In this document: in pieces, positions 59,171-64,000 of the stretch
How positions within the stretch are numbered: position 1 is the stretch's first letter
Layout: each line of letters opens with the position of its first letter
Notes under the pieces: generated by a model
Databases searched by the model: none
The model's input: only the letters and a program-made list of their open reading frames with translations
Told to the model about the DNA's origin: nothing
NCBI GenBank assembly: GCA_038380795.1
Contig: CM076259.1
Coordinates: 24,348,977 to 24,412,976, forward strand
Length of the DNA stretch: 64,000 nt
Reading direction: 5' to 3'
Source of the DNA: Pyrocephalus nanus
Lineage: Eukaryota; Chordata; Aves; Passeriformes; Tyrannidae
Translations under genes and position numbers: made by a program

Positions 59171-60269
59171 TGATGAGTACCCTACAAAACAGTCCATGCT
59201 GCCCCCATACAATGAGGAAGCAGAGAATTTCACCCAGGCACAGACAGTTCCCAGCAGGAAGCCTTCAGAGGTAGGAAGTTACAGTGGAGGTGAGATGTGG
59301 TAGAGTCCAGGCAGACAGACAAGAGAGATGAAAGGGTAAGCTGAAGGAGATGCGCAAGTTGAGTGTGGCCCACACAGGAGTGACACCACCAGCCTTACAG
59401 CTAGCACCAGCAGAAGAAATGGGAGCAGTGCTAAAGACAGAACTTGTCTGAAAGGCAGAGAGAAGAGGAAAGAGAGCTCAAACAGCACGGCTCAAACTTT
59501 CACTCAACAGTGAAAGAGCATGAGCTGATGAGGCACAATTCACACCAGGAGGTGAAAGAGAGATAACTCCCAAGGAAGACTGCTTTGATCAACAGCCCTG
59601 AGAAGCATGGGGAGGTCACAGAAAATAAGGTGGAAAAAAGGAGGGTTTTCTTTTACAAGAAAATAAAAAAAAAAAAAAAGGAAATGGACAGCTTGCTGCT
59701 GAAGTACCAGAATGATCATTACAAGAGACTGATTTCCACTGAGCCAGACCTATCTTGTATCAACACCAAGCACAGCTGTCTCAGTCAAGTCTGAACTTAA
59801 AGAAAGACCCTGACACTTAGTGTAACTTTGTGGGCCCCTTAAACTCACTGTGGGTTTCCTTGTTAGGGTCGGTTGGTTTGGGGGGTTTTTTTGTGTTTGT
59901 GTGGAGTCGATTGGGTTTTAATTCCTTTTTTCAATTGGCTCCCATTTAGAATGTCTCTCCCTATAGTCTGCATTTGGGCCTATCCTTTACTTTGGCAAGG
60001 AAGAATCAAAGCCCTGGGGAGCTTTGCCGTCTCAGCCACAGAGGAATTCTGCTGTGGCGACCTGCAGGATGATGCAGACTTCTCTGAAGCAGTGAGGGAC
60101 ACAGAGAGGTCTTTTTGCTTGTCTCGTTAACCAGAATGCCTTTGTAGCTTCCTGCTGCCTTGGAGCAGTGCTGAGGTCAGAAAGGTTAGCAAATAGAGAT
60201 TTCCAGCTTGTGGTTGCACGTGGCAGGCAAAGGAAAGGGAGAAATACTTTCTCCAGTGGGCCTCAGAGT
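59171..60269. other. Unannotated sequence with A15 run and T/G-rich patch
   Basis: A poly-A run lies near 59664-59678 and a T/G-rich patch at 59868-59905 (the complement of the A/C-rich tracts seen elsewhere). No gene recognised. Confidence 0.4.
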
Positions 60270-60530
60270 CTATTTAAAATGCAATAATTAATGAGTCAAA
60301 AATTTCCTCAAATAAGACTCCAGAGTCTCAACTTCCTATCAGACAATTTTCTACCTCTTCCCATCATGTCTATTCCACACATCATCAGTAATTCTTCTTT
60401 CCTTTTCCTTCTGTTGGGGTGATTAATAATTAATTATTATTAAAAGAAAAAGGCTGAGGGGATAAGCTTCCAGTTTTGCAACCAAAAGACCCAAACCGAC
60501 ACTAATTATAATCCTAGTCACTTTTCATCC
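60270..60530. promoter_or_regulatory. Candidate conserved non-coding element
   Basis: A perfect 16-bp palindrome taataattaattatta lies at 60424-60439, made of overlapping TAATTA cores, with further TAATTA sites near 60286 and 60502. The call rests on motif density only. Confidence 0.25.
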
Positions 60531-63500
60531 AGCCAGGCAAAATCTGGCACAGAAGGCTGTGCATTTGCTTCTGACTGTATCTAAAGCTAATGGGATAGGG
60601 AGGGATGAGGAAATGCAGCAGATTCTCATGAGCATTAGAGGGAGCTCATATGAGGCAAGGCAGAAATGAAGAGGTCTAAGTTTTTGGAAAGCCCTTTTGA
60701 GAGCTCATTGGAGGAACCATAGCAGAACTGACTGCTTCTGACTTCTGCTAATACCCCATGCTGAATATTAATGATAAACATAATAAAATATGTATACAGT
60801 GTAATAGGAATAAAAACGCACATGTAGCACCACAGATTTATAATACTGCTTTACATACACATTCAGACAGCTGAGTAGCTGTGGTGGACATGGAGCCTGC
60901 TGTAAGGAATAAAAACGAGCTCCCTGCTAGAGATACTTATTCCTGCTTATGCCAAACTTTTTTCCTTGTCTGCTGCGTAGCTTTCAAGTCCCTTTGCTTC
61001 CCAGTTCCCAATGTGGTAGCATCATCTGTATGGTTGGCCTAGCACCTGGAAGTATTTAAAGCTGAGGAAAAGTGGGTGGATAAGGAATAGGTTTGCTAAT
61101 GTTCCATGACCCTATTCCATGAGAGATTTCACTATAACAAACCAATGAATCAGAATGGCTTAGATCCCTCCAGTGGAAGACCTACCCCTGCTCCTGCCCT
61201 ACAAGCTGGGTACATTCTAGGCTTTTCACCACCTTAGATCTGCACAGAGTAGTTTCTGACAGCCAGGGACTCTCAACAGCATCTGATAGACATTTCCCTA
61301 TGGCAAATGGGAATATGCCCTCTTCTAAGCCCGTAACAGTCACCAACTGGAATCAACACTAGAGAAGCCTGAAAAGATCCTGAAGTTTTGAGAGTCAAGA
61401 TGACAGCAGATAGCTGGTCAGCAGGTCAAGGTAGCCACCTTCTGTGGTCTCCAACCATCAGGTTTTTGGCTGTTGTACTGAAAAATCTACAGAGCTTTTT
61501 TCCCATCTCTATCATTTGGTCTAACTATCTTTCTTACTTTACAAAGCATCCTTTCTTCTCTTTCAACTCCAGTCCCATTCTGCCATTCTTTTCCTGCATC
61601 TTTCATGCTTCACCCATTCTATTTCGTCTTTTCACTAATTTGCACTGTCAAGACTGAAGACCCCTGTCTATTTGTGGGACCTAGAAGTAGTGATGTTTCA
61701 AATTAGGATTGGTCAGTTTTGAGGAAGACCTAGGTTTTTTTGATATATGACTGTTTGCCCTTAAGCACAGCAATAAGGTGTACCAACACAGAGTCCCTTC
61801 ACGGTGTGGGCAGAACTGGACTTGGCCGCCCTCTATGACAGCACTTCCTCTGTGAGGGAAATATGGATTTTTAGTATTGCTGGAAGGGAACAAAAGAAGC
61901 AACAGAATGCTTTCCACAATGCCCCTCTCACCCAGCTGCTTCCTAACTCTTCTTTCTTACCACACCAATCTCTTGGGTTTCTTGCAGTGTGAGCTCTTTG
62001 CACACTGCTTTTATTATCCATACCATTACCTTTCCCACTGAAGGCAAAGGGAACAAGAAGGGTTCTGGAGGTAAATCAGATGCTGTACATAAAACAAGAA
62101 AACACGCAGTCATACTTTAACTTACTGTAAGGAAAAGAGCCACGGTTCAAAAGTGCTGTGAGCTCAGCAATTTGTATCTCTTTAGGAAAAAGTCTCATTA
62201 GAAGGGGGGTACAGACCCAGGGAGTGGGTTTGATGATTCTGGATGAGAGCAGCTGTGGGTACTACCACAGGGCCCACTGGATGTACCAGGACAAGTCACT
62301 TCACTCTCCACTATCTATCTCTGTTTTAATCTTATCTCATGATTTCTTGAAGCAGAAATGGCCTCAACATGTATAAATGAGAACTGTTAGGCAAAACCCT
62401 CAGACTAGTAGTAAAAGTAATGATTATGGTAATAACACAACACAGGCAAAATATCTTAACATGTGTTTACAAATAACAACACTCTCCTTTAAGGTACTTC
62501 AGACGTACCTTGCCCTGTAGGGTGAACCTGTTCATCAGATAGGCTGTCTCCAGGGGTCTGACCTGAACCACTGAGCAGCTTCAGGTGGGAATTAGACCCC
62601 CTCTGGGACTTAAAGCCCTGGATATTATTTAAAGTGCTTGCAAGCAAATCCATTGTGCCTATCAAACAGTTCCCCAGAGACAGCAGAAACAGGGGAAAAA
62701 TTCTTCCTGTGGAGACTCTGACAGTGATGTTGAGAAGGCACCACAGGAAGCAAACAAGTCCTCACCTAAACACAGCTAGAGTTGTCTGTTTCCATCTTCT
62801 GCTCTGATATTCAGCACCTTTGCTTACTACCTCTCAAAAGAGCTGTCAGCAGAGGTAGCTCACAAAGGAGACATGGTTTTTTTAAACTAAGTTTGTTCGC
62901 AGACTTGGCCAACTCAGCACTTTTACAGAGTCATTTCATTCTGAACAACTCCAAGGTTATTTAGGCCAGAGGAATGTGGTGCTATCCTCCAAAGCATTTA
63001 AGTTACTGGAGCTCAGTGAGTAACCAAACATTCCAGGACTTTCTGCTATATCAAACAAGTCAAGGAAAGAGGAGCCTGCTGTGAACTGCCCTCCACCAGA
63101 GGTTACTGTCTAGTCCACTCTGCCAGCTTAGAGACCTGCTACTTTTATTCTTTAAGACAAAGTCACCCATTTAGACTGAAACAGAAAGGAGCAATGAAAC
63201 AAGCAGTTCAGCTGGCAACTCTTTGAAGGATGGCATCACCAGCACCATGGGGCAGCTATCAGCAACTACCTTATCTTCCACTGACTCAGCTGTTGGCAGA
63301 ACCATCCATTGCTCTGTGCCCTCAGCCCAGCCACCAAGTAAAATGTGTTCGTTGAAGCAAATGTCTCTCAGCAATAACTTGATCACTTCACATTGAGTGC
63401 CTGTTAGCAAGACTCATTTAAATTATTATTGAAAAAAATTGCTATAGTTGTCTCTAAGTTAACTTGTGCAAATCCCCACACATCCTGTGTAGACTATCTC

Positions 63501-63865
63501 ATTTAGCCCTCTAATGGGAAGGTCACCCCAAGGGCACATGAAAAAGCCATTTCCACAAAAAAGGGAAAAGAACCAGTTTATCCAACCAGCCTGTAAATCA
63601 CTTGCACTCAACTGGTACAAGCTTCTTGTGTAAACCAGGTGTTAGAAAAACAACTCTTGCTCTTAATTAGCAAAGATGAATTCAAACTGCTGGAGCAGGT
63701 GAGTTTGGTACCTAAGCTGGTAAGATCAGACAAGCTCAATAGAAAAATCTATGCACACAACATACACCCAGCGGGATGCACACAGAGAGCCCCCAGAACA
63801 CAAGATGGAAGAATTTCCATCATCAAAGCAGAACATCACAGGCAGCTGCAGGCAGCCTGAGGGCA
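60531..63865. other. Unannotated sequence
   Basis: No gene recognised. 62278-62340 ('ggacaagtcacttcactctc') may be a minus-strand MIR relic (compare CTTGGGCAAGTCACTTAACC), but it is short. Confidence 0.35.
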
Positions 63866-63872
63866 GGACACA

Positions 63873-63985
63873 GTTGCTAAGCAACTCTTCCTTGGGTTGG
63901 ATGTCACACACACCCCCAACCCCAACAATGCTGGGCATATAAAGGATATTTTGCACTGGCGTTTCAGTGAGGCAGCAGCTAATAA
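63873..63985 (+). promoter_or_regulatory. Possible core promoter at the right edge
   Basis: An RFX-type X-box GTTGCTAAGCAAC lies at 63873-63885, a CACCC-like C-rich run at 63910-63924, TATAAAG at 63938-63944, and an initiator-like tttcagtg with its A at 63966, 28 bases after the start of the TATA box. The spacing fits a TATA-type promoter reading out of the window. Each part is common alone. No downstream exon can be seen because the window ends. Confidence 0.3.
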
Positions 63986-64000
63986 GGGGATTGTTTTCCA

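Noticed and set aside
1..64000. CRISPR arrays, tRNA/rRNA genes, bacterial operons, integrases
   Set aside because: None seen on either strand; repeats and texture are those of a bird nuclear genome.

Overview
This window looks like nuclear DNA from a bird, and it is essentially non-coding. The main evidence is interspersed repeats recognised by eye. They include 3'-truncated CR1 LINE fragments of several ages on both strands, among them an old CR1 type that I also associate with turtles and crocodilians. There is one solo LTR of the common avian endogenous-retrovirus type that starts TGT..CTGGTTTTGGCTGGGAT and ends ..CACAACA. There are also weak relics of older MIR/CORE-SINE and L3-like elements. 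Base composition is moderately AT-rich, with short simple repeats and A/C-rich tracts. I see no bacterial operons, CRISPR arrays, tRNA or rRNA genes. No protein-coding gene can be called with confidence.

Layout. 0-12 kb: a CR1 3' fragment (355-867, + strand, still carrying a short open frame from the end of its ORF2), a small minus-strand CR1 tail (2470-2572), A/C-rich tracts (4060-4108, 8741-8834), and an internally deleted CR1 reverse-transcriptase fragment (11299-11755, +). 12-31 kb: mostly unique sequence with one old CR1 fragment (16440-16645, -). The block from about 16.7 to 28.7 kb has almost no repeats I recognise. 31-37 kb: an approximately 1 kb old CR1 (31370-32360, -) followed by A-rich and T-rich tracts, then a CR1 tail (36712-36940, -). 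41-43 kb: an L3/L2-like tail, a GC-rich patch and the solo LTR (42289-42824, +). 44-48 kb: three segments with a coding look on opposite strands, none identified. 48-52 kb: an AT-rich ancient-repeat zone holding a duplicated module of about 90 bp, a perfect 11-bp inverted repeat and a G-quadruplex motif. 52-60 kb: two inverted CR1 tails and a cluster of MIR/L3-like relics. 60-64 kb: unique sequence ending in a possible core promoter (RFX-like X-box, TATA box and initiator at 63.87-63.97 kb) that would fire out of the right edge.

Since no gene is established, the features do not form a pathway. The best reading is an intergenic or long-intron region that has turned over slowly enough to keep very old repeats, and that contains several AT-rich homeodomain/POU/SOX-site clusters that could be regulatory. 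Repeat family assignments rest on recognising consensus sequence from memory and should be confirmed with a repeat-masking run. No clear new biological system was found. The items most worth testing are the duplicated module at 48.4/50.6 kb, the coding-like segment at 46.1-46.3 kb and the edge promoter.
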